Of a stretch of DNA of 64,000 nucleotides, positions 43,932 to 56,662 are shown one piece after another. Position 1 is the first letter of the stretch. Each line of letters opens with the position of its first letter. The stretch comes from Aspergillus flavus. Taxonomy: Eukaryota; Ascomycota; Eurotiomycetes; Eurotiales; Aspergillaceae. The position numbers were made by a program, and so were the translations under genes. The stretch spans positions 2,542,001 to 2,606,000 of the forward strand of contig NC_092408.1 of the NCBI RefSeq assembly GCF_009017415.1. Direction: 5' to 3'. The notes beneath the pieces are model-generated. The model was not told the origin of the DNA. It saw only the letters and a list, made by a program, of their open reading frames with translations, and made no database searches.

Positions 43932-46900
43932 TCATGACTCAGCCTTCTTGGAGGCTTTTGTTCTCAGCTTCATGAACAGATACACCAACCCGTATGAACT
44001 GAAAATGAAGATCACAAAAATGCCCACGTCTCTCCAGCCAAAGTAGTAGTCATTCAAGTTTATGGCCTTCAAATAACCGCCTCCGCTCGTATAGGGACAG
44101 ACACGGCATTCGGAGCGTGCTTCGGGATTGACCAGGTTTGCGTCAGACTCTTCTAGATACGAAGACAGGTAATCCAGACATGTCATGTTGGAAGGGGGCT
44201 TAAATATGGCGAACTCCGAGTCAGCACACTTCACGTCGACATCGAATATGTTGAAAACCAACAGACTCCCAACTAGATAAGTGAGAGGGTTCATGTAATA
44301 CATCCAGTATCTCCAGAATGGAATAATCTGGTCGTATGGGACCAATATGCCACAGAAAGAGACCATGATTCCGACAAGGAGCGGGTTGACCAACGCAGCA
44401 AAAACAGCATTTGGCGAGTACGCTGCAACAAATTGACCGATTCCTGTATATGAGAATTCGTACAGGACAACGACGAATAAAGCAGCCCCAGCCTTTTCCG
44501 AGGCTGCTGGGAAACCGACGGTATAATACCAACAGAGGAAGTACAGCACGCCGCAGACACATAGATATGGGAACTCGGACACAATAAGGGCCGTGACGAA
44601 TGCTTTCCAGGAGTACATCCTTGATTTCTTTTCCCGCGCATCATATATATCCCGTCTTTCAATGAAGAGTGGCTGGAGCTGATTCACCACACCCGGGGCA
44701 ACAAACATGAACACGAAAATAGTGAACATACGAAGCTGCATGTCATTTACAGTATTCCCAATCATCCAGTATGAAAACCCATTGAATAAGGCTAAGCCAA
44801 TATGCAGATATATTTTGTTGTTCACATAGTTCGTATTCCGAAAGAGTGCGATATTCATGCGGCGCAGGACAATTTTTGTCTGGTACCAGAGTGGTGTCGC
44901 ATACTCGTTGTCATCAGAACTTGGGTTATCCACTGATTCTCTCGAAGCGGTGTCTCGGATAAGCCTGTCGAGCTCAACCAGTGATTGCTGATACTCTGGC
45001 GACTCTAGCCATACACGGCGCCAGTCGATAGTCGAAGCTCGACCTGAAACCACATCGATCATATGGTCAGCCGGGTTCATGTGATTAGGGCAGGGCGACC
45101 CATAGCGCTCGAAGTATTCTTTGAGCGTGCTGGCATTTTCTCCGATCTCCCCAAAGTAGACAGTTTTGCCACCTGGGGCCAACAACAAGAGGGTGTCAAA
45201 TTGGTAGAATAACTGGGCTGACGGCTGATGGATGGTAACTAAGATGGCTTGGCCCTGGTTTGCAAGCTTCCTCAGAAATCGCATAGTGTTAAAGGCAGAC
45301 TGCCCATCAAGGCCCGACGTTGGCTCATCTAGAAATATTAGAATACTAGGCTTGGCGACTAATTCGACGCCTATAGTAACACGCTTCCGTTGCTCAATGT
45401 TCAAACCGCCTGCGTTAGGCTTTCCTATGAGAGTATCCGCAATGTCTCCAAGTTCGAGAAGGTCAATAATGACATCGACGTATCCGAGCTTTTCCTTTTC
45501 AGAGGTGTTGTGGGGTTGTCTTAAAAGAGCAGAGAATTCTAATGCCTCTCTAACGGTTGCATAGGGTTCATGAACATCAAGTTGCTCACAATACCCAGCC
45601 GAGCGCTGGAACGAAACTGATAGAGGTCGGCCGTCCACCATGATTGACCCTTCAATTTTACCGTCTGTTTTCCTCTGGGCAAGGACATCCAATAACGTTG
45701 TCTTCCCTGCTCCAGAAGCACCCATTAGAGCACCTAACATACCAGGCTTTACCCAACCATGAACGTTGTCCAATAGCACACGGGGGCCAGACGGAGTCTT
45801 TACAGTATATGTTAGGTTCTTCCAGGTGAAGATGGAGGTATTTTTAGCCAAGTGCGCCTCAGCACCGGGTGTCGGTAAGGGTGTCGAACCATCCATTTTC
45901 TCTTGACTATGGTGACCATGGCAGTACTTTTCTGGCGTTTGGGACTCCTCATCATCAAGACCCAGCTGCAGATGATGAGCTAGCCTTTCCCTAGGAATGA
46001 GCAGCTGTGCTCCGGACTCAGAAGGACTTTTCCACATCATGGTTGCACCGATCGTGACCACTACATAGAAGACCCACCAAGCCCAGAGAATACCAAAGTT
46101 CCTCCATAAGTGCGTATAACTGTATGATAGAGCACCCAGATATTGTTCTCCAGTTAACGAGGCGAATCCCGGGGTTGCACCTCTCACCCCAGCACAGGAT
46201 CGATATGACATACTCACACTCGCGTAGCTTTCGCCATGAGGGATCAGGTTGCCACCGGTGCAGTCGATCTCTCGATCACGGAACTCGTTACTCATCAAGC
46301 CATCGAAAGCGTACGCAACAGGGTTAAGCCAATATAACCATCCAAACCACGGCCGCATTTGGGTGTATTGAATCTGAAAGCCTGCGTACATGGCCATAAT
46401 TGTCACCACATAACCTGACACTTTGGAGGCACCATCAAATGTTCGGAAAACCGCACCGACGGCACGGAATAAAGCAGTAGAGCACATCGCACATGCGAAG
46501 AGGACCACAAAATACGTGAAGAACGCACTGGCGGACATTTTTAGGCCAACCATAAAATACAGGATTACAGACCAGAGGGTGATCTGGAAAATTGTGATTG
46601 GAATATCCGCAGCTATCTGTCCAATGCAGAACGCAGCCGGTTTGCAATATGCAAAGGCGTCGTGTTTCACTACTATGGGTCTGCCAGAGAAGGAATCGAC
46701 AACCTCTGACATGGCGCTCATACTGTTGTAAAGGATGGACCAAAACAGGGCGCCGGCTTTGAGAAACAGCCCAGAAGTGTCGGGCTTCACCTGGTAATAC
46801 ATCGAACCGGCTACCAAAGCCTGTATCAAAGTCGAGCCTTGCTTCATGGCAAAGGTTTTCTTATCGCCGAGTAGCACCTGATATTGCCGAATGATGCAAG

Positions 46901-48161
46901 CACGTACTTGCGTCGCAAAGTTGACAGTGTTTGCGCTTCTTGGACGACATTTCTCGAGAGTGACAGATTCTTTAAAATCTTTCGTGCGTTGCTGCGACAG
47001 TTCGCTGGTAGGGTAATCGTATTCAGAGGTCATTTGGGCTTTTGCACTAGATTTGCAGTAGGATGTGGCAATGGCTTCAGCATTCCGGGGATATGTGGAT
47101 TCATACCCAGAACGAATTCGCCGTTCCAAAGGAACTGTAACACTGGTAAGATAATCTCCAATATTGGCACCCTCGCTGCATTCAAATCCGAGACTCTCCA
47201 TGAATTGTTCTGCTTCGTTAGCAGGCCCGTAATAGATCTGCTTCCCCTCATCCAGAACAAGCACTTTGTCAAAAAGGCGAAAAATATCATTTCCAGCCTG
47301 GTATAGTGTTGCGATGATCGAGCTGCCATGTACATCCGCCATCGTACGCATCATCTTTGCCCAGTCCAATGCACTTGCCGCATCCAGGCCTCTAGTACTA
47401 TTGTCCCAACAGTAGACAGACGCACCAGATGCTAGACATTCCAGGATTGAGACACGTTTTCGTTCCCCGCCGGAAACGCCACGGACATACTCATTGCCCA
47501 CTTTTGTTTCTGCAGTATGAGGTATACGGAGACTCTCTAAAAGGAATTCCTTCATCTCTGCACGGTACGCCTCTGCATTGACAACATTGCTGGGGAGATG
47601 AGCGGGTACCTTTAGACGTGTAGCAAAATCTAGAGTTTGTCCCACGGTCAACGTGGGGAAGAAGATCTCTTCCTCTGTATTCATAATGATCTGGCCTGCA
47701 TAGTTCTCTGCAGCCTCCTCATGATGCATGCTACCATACCACACGTCGCCCTCTATTTCTTCATAGCCCGTCCTTCGATTAGCAAGCATCTTCAAGAGTG
47801 TTGTACATCCGGATCCAGGGCGGCCGAGAACCAGCAACATCTCTCCCGGTTTAACGCATCCATGACTCTGATGAAGTATGGTTTTCAATGGCATGCTTTG
47901 TCGGTGTTGCTGTAGACGACGAAGGATGTTTAACTGCGAAAAGACATTCTCATTGATCGTGGCTTCGGCGCTTTTCGCTTTCACAGTCAAGTCGGTCCAG
48001 GTGACTCCAAGTCGTCGGGGTTTGTACCCGGATTTTAAACTTCGGTGCAAAATATCTTCGAATTTAGAAGCCAAAGGACTAGTCTCGGCCTCGGCCATAG
48101 AATTCTTGTGTTCGTCCGAAGGCCAGTTTGTAGTTGAGGATGTAGCGGTCGAACTTTCCAT
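43932..48161 (-). CDS. PDR-type ABC transporter (ABCG full-length, drug or metabolite efflux)
   Basis: A single exon of 1409 aa with the reverse layout NBD-TMD-NBD-TMD. NBD1 has the Walker [13 protein letters not shown] (residues ~112-123, Cys instead of Lys as is usual in PDR proteins), the signature [11 protein letters not shown] and the degenerate Walker [15 protein letters not shown]2 has a standard Walker [14 protein letters not shown], the altered signature [15 protein letters not shown] and Walker [17 protein letters not shown]. Each half ends in about six hydrophobic helices; PDR-type Cys-rich extracellular loops are present near the end ([13 protein letters not shown]). The N-terminus is somewhat shorter than in Pdr5-like proteins (~1,500 aa). 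It exports hydrophobic compounds at the plasma membrane; substrate unknown. The divergent Zn2Cys6 gene at 48954 is a likely regulator. Confidence 0.93.
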   Translation of the reverse strand: MESSTATSSTTNWPSDEHKNSMAEAETSPLASKFEDILHRSLKSGYKPRRLGVTWTDLTVKAKSAEATINENVFSQLNILRRLQQHRQSMPLKTILHQSHGCVKPGEMLLVLGRPGSGCTTLLKMLANRRTGYEEIEGDVWYGSMHHEEAAENYAGQIIMNTEEEIFFPTLTVGQTLDFATRLKVPAHLPSNVVNAEAYRAEMKEFLLESLRIPHTAETKVGNEYVRGVSGGERKRVSILECLASGASVYCWDNSTRGLDAASALDWAKMMRTMADVHGSSIIATLYQAGNDIFRLFDKVLVLDEGKQIYYGPANEAEQFMESLGFECSEGANIGDYLTSVTVPLERRIRSGYESTYPRNAEAIATSYCKSSAKAQMTSEYDYPTSELSQQRTKDFKESVTLEKCRPRSANTVNFATQVRACIIRQYQVLLGDKKTFAMKQGSTLIQALVAGSMYYQVKPDTSGLFLKAGALFWSILYNSMSAMSEVVDSFSGRPIVVKHDAFAYCKPAAFCIGQIAADIPITIFQITLWSVILYFMVGLKMSASAFFTYFVVLFACAMCSTALFRAVGAVFRTFDGASKVSGYVVTIMAMYAGFQIQYTQMRPWFGWLYWLNPVAYAFDGLMSNEFRDREIDCTGGNLIPHGESYASVSMSYRSCAGVRGATPGFASLTGEQYLGALSYSYTHLWRNFGILWAWWVFYVVVTIGATMMWKSPSESGAQLLIPRERLAHHLQLGLDDEESQTPEKYCHGHHSQEKMDGSTPLPTPGAEAHLAKNTSIFTWKNLTYTVKTPSGPRVLLDNVHGWVKPGMLGALMGASGAGKTTLLDVLAQRKTDGKIEGSIMVDGRPLSVSFQRSAGYCEQLDVHEPYATVREALEFSALLRQPHNTSEKEKLGYVDVIIDLLELGDIADTLIGKPNAGGLNIEQRKRVTIGVELVAKPSILIFLDEPTSGLDGQSAFNTMRFLRKLANQGQAILVTIHQPSAQLFYQFDTLLLLAPGGKTVYFGEIGENASTLKEYFERYGSPCPNHMNPADHMIDVVSGRASTIDWRRVWLESPEYQQSLVELDRLIRDTASRESVDNPSSDDNEYATPLWYQTKIVLRRMNIALFRNTNYVNNKIYLHIGLALFNGFSYWMIGNTVNDMQLRMFTIFVFMFVAPGVVNQLQPLFIERRDIYDAREKKSRMYSWKAFVTALIVSEFPYLCVCGVLYFLCWYYTVGFPAASEKAGAALFVVVLYEFSYTGIGQFVAAYSPNAVFAALVNPLLVGIMVSFCGILVPYDQIIPFWRYWMYYMNPLTYLVGSLLVFNIFDVDVKCADSEFAIFKPPSNMTCLDYLSSYLEESDANLVNPEARSECRVCPYTSGGGYLKAINLNDYYFGWRDVGIFVIFIFSSYGLVYLFMKLRTKASKKAES

Positions 48162-48953
48162 GGCTAGTGGCGGCTTTAAGATACTCGAGGACGCTCAACA
48201 GAGGCCGTACATTACTTAAAGAGTGTGATTGGAAGATACAAGAATAAAATACTCGACGAACGTGAAAAGAACGAGAGAAAAGAACAAAGCACCGTAGTAG
48301 CCTGTTTAAATATTCCATTCTGGTATTGGCGCTTGGCCCACATCCTTACAAATAATCAGTAAATACTTGTCACCAAATCCCGACAAATGGGTCTAATAGG
48401 TAAAAGAAACGCTATACCGCACCAAAATACCTAACGAACAACCTGGGATACGACATATTGGTTGCTCGGATTGTGAGTCGGACGCTCGGACAGTGGCATT
48501 CGGATCCACACGCAGCCAAGCAATTTGGCGAGTAATTAGTGAAATGGTATTGATAGACTGGGACAAAATCTGCATGGTTATATATGTAGCTCGCCCTTTC
48601 AAGCGCAGTTCCCCTAGTATATGAACCGTTTTTTTTCGTCTTATTTTCCCTGATACATGTATGATAGAAGAGTGAGGATATGTTAAGGATGTTGAGTTGA
48701 GTTGATAGAGAAATGTAGATGGCTAAACTAATATAGGAAGGCGGTCCTTGATGGAACAACTGGAACTTACCCTCGGGACAGGCCCTTTTTAAGACTAGTA
48801 CTGCATGGGGAATGTTCCGAATCTCCGACCACTTTTCTCGAGAATTAATTTCCGAAATGCCGACAACATTGGAGACAGTAAACGTGAATCCTTCAAGGCT
48901 CCCCATGAGATTATTTTCCTTCAGGTAAAGCCATAGAAGTTAGCTGACGCCTG
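48162..48953. promoter_or_regulatory. Divergent promoter region, ABC transporter / Zn2Cys6 regulator
   Basis: 792 bp between divergent start codons. CGG triplets occur singly, e.g. near 48,477, 48,501 and 48,742, but no clear everted or inverted CGG pair is asserted. Long frames here are shadows. Confidence 0.45.
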
Positions 48954-51595
48954 ATGGCCGAAGCGTCCGGTATCTCGCCCTTGGCAGCACTCCGCAGACT
49001 CCCAGCTGTAAGCTTCGCTATATATCTCTGCCAGTTTTGCACCCACACCATTGGTGATATGCCATTCCGAGGTGCTACGAAGGGATTGACGCACTAACGG
49101 ATATATTTGTCCTTTTTATAATGCTCTAGTGTGACCTATGCCACACAAGGAAGGTAACTAGCGTCTTCAGCAACTACTGGTAGTCAATTGCAGTAGCTGT
49201 GGTCATCACTGTCACTGAGTATATATATACTGTGTCTGACGCCAGTCTCCGGAGACAGGTTAAGTGCGATCGGCAGCCACAATGCCTCGGCTGTTCGAGT
49301 GCGAAAGTGCCATGTATTCGTGCGAGACCTAAGCAGACTCGCCGCAACAGAGTCTCACGGTACGCGTGGCAATGCACTAATTACGGAAACTTTCTGATGC
49401 ATTGTGCTATACAGTTTTCGAGGACCTGGGGATTCTAACCAAAGACACAGAAATAGGGGCGTCAACGAGCTATCTCCTAGGAGCCCACCTAATCCGGGGG
49501 TCAGCCTAGGTGGACATGATACTTCTCGAGGGCCATCTTCAAGCACCTTAGAAGGAGCCAGACAAGTGAGACACAAAACGACTCTACCCATTGAAGCCAT
49601 CCGCTCTCCCGCGTATGTGTATCAAGCAAACGAAGTCAATATAATCCGGCGTGAACTAGACTCGAATTCATCCCTTTCTACAAGCCGTAGGCATGTGTTA
49701 GAGTCTGCCCTATCTTTGATTGGTGACTTCAGCAATCCCTCACATCCAGCGGAAAGCTCAAGCTATGATCAAGAGCTAGACAATGGTGCACCTGATAATG
49801 TTGTACTTCCAGAGTTGTTCTTCATGATGATGAATCGTATGTACTTTGCTTCAGTCCCTTTTTAGCCATGAAACTTAAGTTGATCCAGCTTGCCCCGATT
49901 ATTCTACACCATGGAAGCTTCATTGGCCCGATCACATATCTTCTGAGAGGTTTGAGACCATGTGTCTAGCGGTTGTGAATGGTCAGGCGACCGGTCAGAT
50001 AGCGTCTCAGTATAAGGTCTGTATATTTGCAAGAGCGGTAACCTACATCAATAGATGGCTGCGTATATGTACGTCCAGAGAACTAGCACAAGCCCTAGAA
50101 GCTTCGAAGAAAAAGTACATAACGGCTGCCCTCCGGTCAATTCAGGAGCTTGATATTCTGCACAAACCAAGCCTATTAATGCTCCAGTCTTTGCTTTCGG
50201 CAGTGAGTATGACTCAAGCTATAAACTCCTGCGCATCAATATATCTATGACTACATTGCTGACAACATAATACTGGGTTCTAGGTCAACCTGATGCAAAC
50301 TTTGGGTGATACTACTCAAGCCTGGACTTTGACGGCTTTCGCGTCGAGACTCGTGGTGGCTTTGGGTTATCATAGCGTGGACGCAAGGATGCTTGAAGAG
50401 TGTGACAGGAATCATGAAATACGTCGTTGTATACGATGGTGCTACTACTATGATAAGGTTCTGAGTATGCTTCTGGTGCGACCACCATCCCTGCCGGCGC
50501 TGAGTGTTGAGCCAGCCTCCTTGCTTCTGCCAAGACAAGCAGACCCATTAGATATGAAAGGCAATATCTTGATCAAGCTGGCGCATGTGCTGGATGGTGC
50601 CCTTTCTGTCCTAACGCCTGGTGATGGTATTCCTGATAACCAGGCGCTGGGAGCTATCACGCGCTTAGAAGTCGAATTGCAAGACATATGGGAGGAGTTG
50701 TGCGAGGTATGCATCCCTCTTCTTCTTCCCATCAGCCATCCTAATACCGTCTAGGCAAAAGCAAAATCGAGTGACACAATTGAACTGCGCTTGGAATGGG
50801 ATGCGGTAGACTTCACCTATCATTCTATCATAACAACAGTCTTGCGACTCAATTCGGTTTCCTTACATGACCATCGTGTGCGCGAACGCTGTTTATCTCA
50901 TGCCCGCAGAGCACTGCGGTCAATGAATGTACTTCAATATCATATCTTGAGGGGTGAACAGATTTACCACGATTTTGTCTTCTGGTATGGATGCGCGCGC
51001 CCTTTACTCGTCAACAAAGACTATGGGAGATCGGCGGCTAACTTATCCAATGTATAGGACTGTTCTTCTCTACCCACTTACGCCTTTTTTTATTATTTTC
51101 TGCAATGTAATTGCAACATCCAATCGCGAGGACTATAATCTTCTAACCCAAATAACAGCGGCCTTATCCCGCATCAAGGAGTGTAATCCTTCCATATTCC
51201 GATTACATGGGTTATTTTCACAGTTCACAGCTTTGTGTGATCAGCTTTATGAAACCATCGCTCAGGATGCCTCACAGCAGTATCAACAGACCACGGGAAC
51301 AATCGGAAGCCAGCCCACTGCAGTTACTGACTCCAATGCTGTTAACGTAGCGGTGTATCCTCAACCCCATGAATCGCTTACCGCAAGGGCACACAGCAGT
51401 GATAGCACTCAATTAGGAACCTCAGAGAAGCCTGTGCTGTATTCGCATGCACTGGATCCTGGATCTAGTGCAGAAGGGCTGTCTCAGCAAACTTCGTCAA
51501 TGTGGGATGACGGACTTATGTGGGAGCTATTCAATATCCAGCCAACTGTTGAATGGTTCGATGCAGGGTATAAAGATAGTGCAACTGGGCTATAA
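48954..51595 (+). CDS. Zn2Cys6 transcription factor, divergent partner of the ABC transporter
   Basis: Eight exons (48954-49007, 49130-49153, 49259-49359, 49415-49836, 49889-50202, 50284-50706, 50755-50984, 51058-51595) give 701 aa. The zinc cluster is spread over exons 2 and 3: CDLCHTRK at 49130-49153, then VKCDRQPQCLGCSSAKVPC, giving Cys 19, 22, 29, 35, 38 and 45. Exon 2 is only 24 nt; without it two zinc ligands are lost. Exon 1 (MAEASGISPLAALRRLPA) ends at a GTAAGC donor in phase 0. The regulatory domain has STPWKLHWPDHISSERFET, LMQTLGDTTQAWTLTAFASR and RRCIRWCYYYDKVLSMLLVR, typical of fungal-specific transcription factors. A role in inducing the neighbouring pump is inferred from position only. 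Confidence 0.82.
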
Positions 51596-52057
51596 TATGT
51601 TATTGCAATGAATATGCGCAAATATCATCACCTGTATTAAACCAGGACAGGATGAATGTCAAGACGCATAGATGTTATTAGTGGTTTACACGAATACTAG
51701 AGTTGCCAGATGTACATACATACCCTGTCTGGAGCGAACCGTAGTCCACGCTTATATCCGGTCGCATTGCCAAAAGAAGTTCCATCACATTATAGAAACA
51801 TTGCATTATCGTGTCACTCATATTAGGCTTATAGGGCATAGAAGCGGATATAGGGAATACACATATGGCATACAGAGAGATATACACTGGTAGCTTCATG
51901 ATTTTATACGTAGCCAATGGTTCTAGACTTCTAGTACCCATTCCTCCGGTCATCAACGACCTGGGAGGAGCCCTAAAGGAGGTGCATGCAGGTTAACACA
52001 TTCATCCCATGGTTGATGTCCCGAAAAGTTGCTTTTACCGATACATCTAGGCGGTGT
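51596..52057. other. Intergenic between convergent genes
   Basis: 462 bp, 3' regions of the regulator and the membrane protein; nothing else is supported. Confidence 0.5.
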
Positions 52058-53466
52058 CTACATAATGCTTCCACTATGGCCATGTGGGCCTCTTTCCCCC
52101 AACGCGACATCCTCACGGGCCTCATGGGTTACTGAGATATGTACGCTCTTGATGATAGTATTACCACTACCCCGCGCTCCTGAGGCCAAAGGTATGCCGG
52201 GCCCATCATCGCAGCCAGTGGATGACGTGCTGGGCTCCTTCGTTTGCCGAGACAATATCCACGACCTCATCTTCGACTGTCGACTGTTATCGTTATCGCC
52301 AATGCCTAGTGATTTGGAAGCATCTTCGGTATATGCGAGGCCCTGCTCATCTTCATAGACTGCCACGAACATCTTTAGAGATGAAACGGTAAGCACGAGA
52401 ACGCCAACACCGAGATGGATTTGAGCAACTATTGTTGCATACGTGCCGGTCAAAGTCGGATTAGGGGACTGGATCTGCTTTTGGATAAAGTGTACATGGA
52501 CGGCGGAGAGAGGAATGAGGCTAAAGAAGTTCACAATCTGGGTCAGCTGTGAGTATTGGTAGGAATAGAGGTTAAACATACATAATGCGACAGCTGAGAA
52601 TAGTGAGGACGACGAATTTCTTTAATGGAGAAATTTGAACTTTATAGATAATCCCCACGGGATAGGCTAGTATGAATGCTTCGAGGACGACATCTAGGGC
52701 GCAGATAACCTTCCAACGCAGCAGCTATAAGTCACAAGTCAGGTTGACGTTAATCAGAGTCGGTACTACAGCAATGCGAAGTAGAACTGTAATTACTCAC
52801 GAGGCCAACGCAGTGATTATCAATATCTTTCCACGGGCTCTTACTGCAACGGGCGCCCAGAATGGCTATCGCGAGCACAGTCCATACTGAACAAGCAGCG
52901 AGAATGACATTGTTCGTCCGCATAAAGCGACGGATGGAGAGGTTCCGATAAAAGACCATCGAGCAAATTTTCGACAGGCCGATGACAAGAACATAGAACA
53001 GGTCAGCTACGTAAACCGTCTGGCTTTGGTGAGCATCAATACATAGTTTGATACTTCTTTTCAAATAGGCACACCTTTAACAGCGGTATGAAATCTTCAT
53101 CCGAAACCATCTCTTGTGCTTTGCCCCATCCATAATGAACAGAGGCTAGAGTAACTGAAACTTGCACGCATGCACATATCTGTTAGGAAATGTGTAAGCG
53201 ACCTAGCCAATCTGGTGTAGGGCAAACAGAGGTCGGGAGAAAGGGTGCCTTTCCACGACGCATACCACGACTGTGAGAAGCACATAATCATCATTCAACA
53301 TGGATGATCTTTTTGAGGCAGCAAATGCGCGGATCGAAAGAGAGGCCAGGGTTAAAAACAAAACTAGCGGGGTGATCACCACGAGTAAACCGCTGTGATC
53401 ATAGTCATTGTCCGCTGCCAGAGGAGGTGCAATCTCGGATTTGAGTGGACTAGATCGAGCTGGCAT
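52058..53466 (-). CDS. Rhodopsin-like integral membrane protein (PTH11-type), second copy in window
   Basis: Exons 53466-53266, 53179-53075, 53019-52801, 52724-52582 and 52520-52058 give 376 aa. Seven hydrophobic segments are visible, with LLVVITPLVLFLTLASLSIR first, then VSVTLASVHYGWGKAQE, LFYVLVIGLSKICSMVFYRN, ILAACSVWTVLAIAILGARC, RWKVICALDVVLEAFILAYP and LIPLSAVHVHFIQKQ. VHYGWGK and the RWKV segment are typical of the fungal rhodopsin domain. The C-terminal ~80 residues are hydrophilic (Ser, Gly, Asp) and presumed cytosolic. The last intron needs the TTTAG acceptor at 52521; the closer CACAG gives a stop. It resembles the protein at 38957 in fold but not closely in sequence. Ligand unknown. 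Confidence 0.8.
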
Positions 53467-54815
53467 TGTACTTGACAGAGTTGAACAGGAATTATATAAC
53501 GAGGTTAAGTTTGGCGTGGTATCCTGATATGTTCAGGTTGAGGTTGGCCCTCCTAGGGTCCACCTAGAAGACAAGAATGGTACGGAATCATGGGACTTTA
53601 TCCGCTGACACGTTCAGAGTCCGTCTCTTTTTTTCTATCTTACGGCATAGTCTGACATACAAGGGCTCTAAGCTTCCACCGCATATTATCCCATCACATC
53701 GACAGCGCACAGACGGTGGCTCATAGTCTATCTGTGCACTCGTGTGTGCCCTGCACACGAATCACCAACTTTTTACGCGATTGGTAGAAGGATGCAATCG
53801 CGTGTAGTAGGCCATTTTAGTCCTGACTGACGAAGCTGCAAAAGGATTCATCCCGCAGCCGATCACCTTAATCTCGAGCTACTATCGATATGGGTAGCAA
53901 ACAAATTGATCATGACTGGACACCTACGTAGGACAACAACCTTGGGCTAGGGTTAAACACGGTTAGTCGCTGATAATAAGTACGAGGCTGTGCATTGTCT
54001 TATTGGCCTTTTTTTTATTTTTCTTCAATTGGAAGCGTCAATATGCCCCGTGTTGTCTTGGCGAGGGCATGTAAGAAACGGCGGAGAAGCACGGTCCGAA
54101 CGGAAAATATGATAGAGGTATAGATTGTCGGGATTGTTCATCTCAAGTTTTAGATATCTATCTCGATCTATTGGTGGACAAAAGCCGGAGAACTCCTTTC
54201 TACCCAGTGGAACTTGGGTGGTGGCTCCATCACTGACTCGGGAGAGAAAATTAGGGTTTGGTCCGGTCAGCCACGAATTGGCTTATTATATTTACCATGA
54301 CTCCCTATCCTTGAATTTCACTCGCGACCGGAAGATAAGAGAAGTGCATGCAATCATAGCCTGGTCAGCTAGATCCCTCGTATTGTGGTTCAGTATGTCG
54401 CACATAGTAGGCAAGCATGCAGATCGAGTGACCGTGATGACCCGTATTCTGTCCTTCTGTGTCGAGGTATCTCTATTGCAATGAATAAAAGTTCTTCATC
54501 GGACTTGGGCAAGTCAGGAGCAGAAGCGGGAAGAATGGGCAACTCAATGTGGACTCTTTGTTCCAGCATAGTCAGTAGTATTTAACAACAGGATTGATAC
54601 TACTCTTCACCGAAGCATTCCTCCGTAAGGTTGGACAATCCGTGAGGTGTGACAGCAAACATACAAACCAAACATTTGAACTCCCCGTCCGTTTCTTTCT
54701 CGTTCCCCCTTACCATTTCTGTCCCGACAGAGAGCATGCTACGGTATCTCACCCTTCAGTATCTCCTTCTTTCTGCTTGACTTAGTTTCTGATTTGGTCA
54801 CTATTGTCCTTCACG
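53467..54815. promoter_or_regulatory. Long divergent region, membrane protein / amino-acid permease
   Basis: 1.35 kb between divergent start codons. Frames inside lack conserved features. GATA cores occur (e.g. near 53,965, 54,334), which in fungi can bind nitrogen regulators; this is only suggestive. Confidence 0.4.
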
Positions 54816-56662
54816 ATGACAACTACCACCGAATATGCCCCTCCCACACGAAAGCCAGGGAACTATATTTCGGCTACTGCATCTCAGAACATTGACATGG
54901 AGGACAATTATAAGAATGGCGAAGAAATGGGTACCCGGTATGACCAGAGCGACATGACGCGCATGGGAAAAATCCAGGAACTCAAGGTATGCTGCTAGCA
55001 CCCATTGCATAGTCAGGGATGATGAGCTAAACATTGACTATGAATGTTACGGCAGAGAAATCTTCGCCCCTTAGCCGCTCTAAGCTTTGCATCGGTACTC
55101 CAGGCGACCTGGGAATTTCTCCTGATGTGCGGGATTCATTTGGGTCTCCCAATGATGAAAGCTAGCTGACGCTACCGAAAACCGATTAGAGGAAACACCG
55201 AAGCGCTCGTGAACGGCGGCCGGGCCGGTTTATTCTGGACGTACATGTGGACCTTTGCTGGATTCGGGCTGATTATACTGACAATGTCCGAAATGGCATC
55301 AATGCAAGTGAAACTACGATCTCATTTAATATCTCGATCGCATTTGGACTAACAAGATGTGGAAAATGCAGGTCCCCTACCTCTGGTGGTCAGTATCACT
55401 GGGTTTCCGAGCTTGCATCTCCCAACTATCAACGTGTTTTGAGCTACATCACAGGCTGGATGTCGGTACTGGCATGGCAGGCAGGCGCAGCGTCGGGCTC
55501 ATTCCTGACCGGCACCATTATACAAGGGTTAATCAGTGTGAAAGACCCAAGTTATGAGCCTGAGAATTGGCAGGGCACGCTGTTCGTTTTTGCAATGATC
55601 CTGGTTATTTACTTTTTCAACGTCTACGCGGCTAGTTGGATGCCCCGTATTCAAAACTTGCTGTTGGCATTGCACATACTTTGCTTTGTGGTAGTCATAA
55701 CTGTCCTGTGGGCAATGGCCCCACGGCAACCTGCGAGCGCCGTATTACTGGAATTCAGCAATACCGGTGGGTGGTCCAGCATTGGATTAGCCCTAATGGT
55801 TGGCCAGATCTCTGCCATTTATGCCGGACTCAGCTCCGATGCCACGGCCCATATGTCCGAGGAAGTTCGCGACGCCGGTAGATATGTGCCGATCGCTATC
55901 GTCTGGGGTTTCTTCACCAATGGTGCCATGGCTATTGTCCTGGTAATTATCTATCTGTTCGCCATTCCATCCCTGGAAGATGCCCTAGATGACCCAACCG
56001 GCTTCCCTTTTATCTATGTTTTCAAGAATGCAGTTGGGACTGCAGGAGTGAATGGTCTGACGTCCATCATCCTCATCCCGGTCATTTTCAGCAACATCCT
56101 CTTCAATGCGTCAACAGCGCGCCAAACCTATGCGTTCGCTCGTGATAAAGGCTTGCCGTTTGCCAAGTGGATCTGCAAAGTCAATCCGAAGCGGAAGCTC
56201 CCCGTGAACGCCATTGGGCTATCCTGTGTCATCAGTGGTCTCTTAGCCTTGATTAATATCGGCTCCGACACGGCGTTCCACGCGATTATTTCCCTAAACG
56301 TTGCAGCACTCATGTGGACATATGTGGTGTCAATTGGCTGTCTACTGTATCGCAGGCTGTCCTGCCCAGAAACACTGCCTCCACAACGGTGGAGCATGGG
56401 GAAATATGGAATCTGGGTGAACGCAGCAGCCCTGGTGTATGTAGCTTTTGCTTTCTTCTTCTCGTTTTGGCCCACCAGTACTCCGGTCACTCTCACCACT
56501 TTCAACTGGAGCGTGGTCATCTTTTCGGCCGTTTTCATCATCAGTGTGGCGATGTACATCTTCAAGGGGCAAAAGGAATATGCCGGACCGGTGATATCTG
56601 TGAGACGCGACGCAATGCCGCAGGCCCGGGTCCACCGACATAGCATTCGCCGAGAGACTTAG
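54816..56662 (+). CDS. Amino-acid/polyamine/choline permease (APC superfamily, GABA-permease-like)
   Basis: Four exons (54816-54986, 55056-55126, 55190-55303, 55372-56662) give 548 aa. The third intron, 55304-55371, starts GCAAGT instead of GT and ends AAAATGCAG with an ACTAAC branch site: a GC-AG intron, needed to join MASM to SPTSGGQYHWVSELASP. Other family marks are ATWEFLL, NTEALVNGGRAGLFWTYMW, AGLSSDATAHMSEEVRDAGR, RQTYAFARDKGLPF and VNPKRKLPVNAIGLS. About twelve membrane segments are expected, with a hydrophilic N-terminal ~55 residues. Relatives carry GABA, choline or other amino compounds across the plasma membrane. The exact substrate cannot be told. Frame-only annotation would place a false start upstream of PTSGGQYHW. 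Confidence 0.88.

Noticed and set aside
55247..55371. Start of the permease at 55247
   Set aside because: The extra N-terminus reads through exon 3 in another frame and the GC-AG intron; the true start with conserved N-terminal helices is at 54816.
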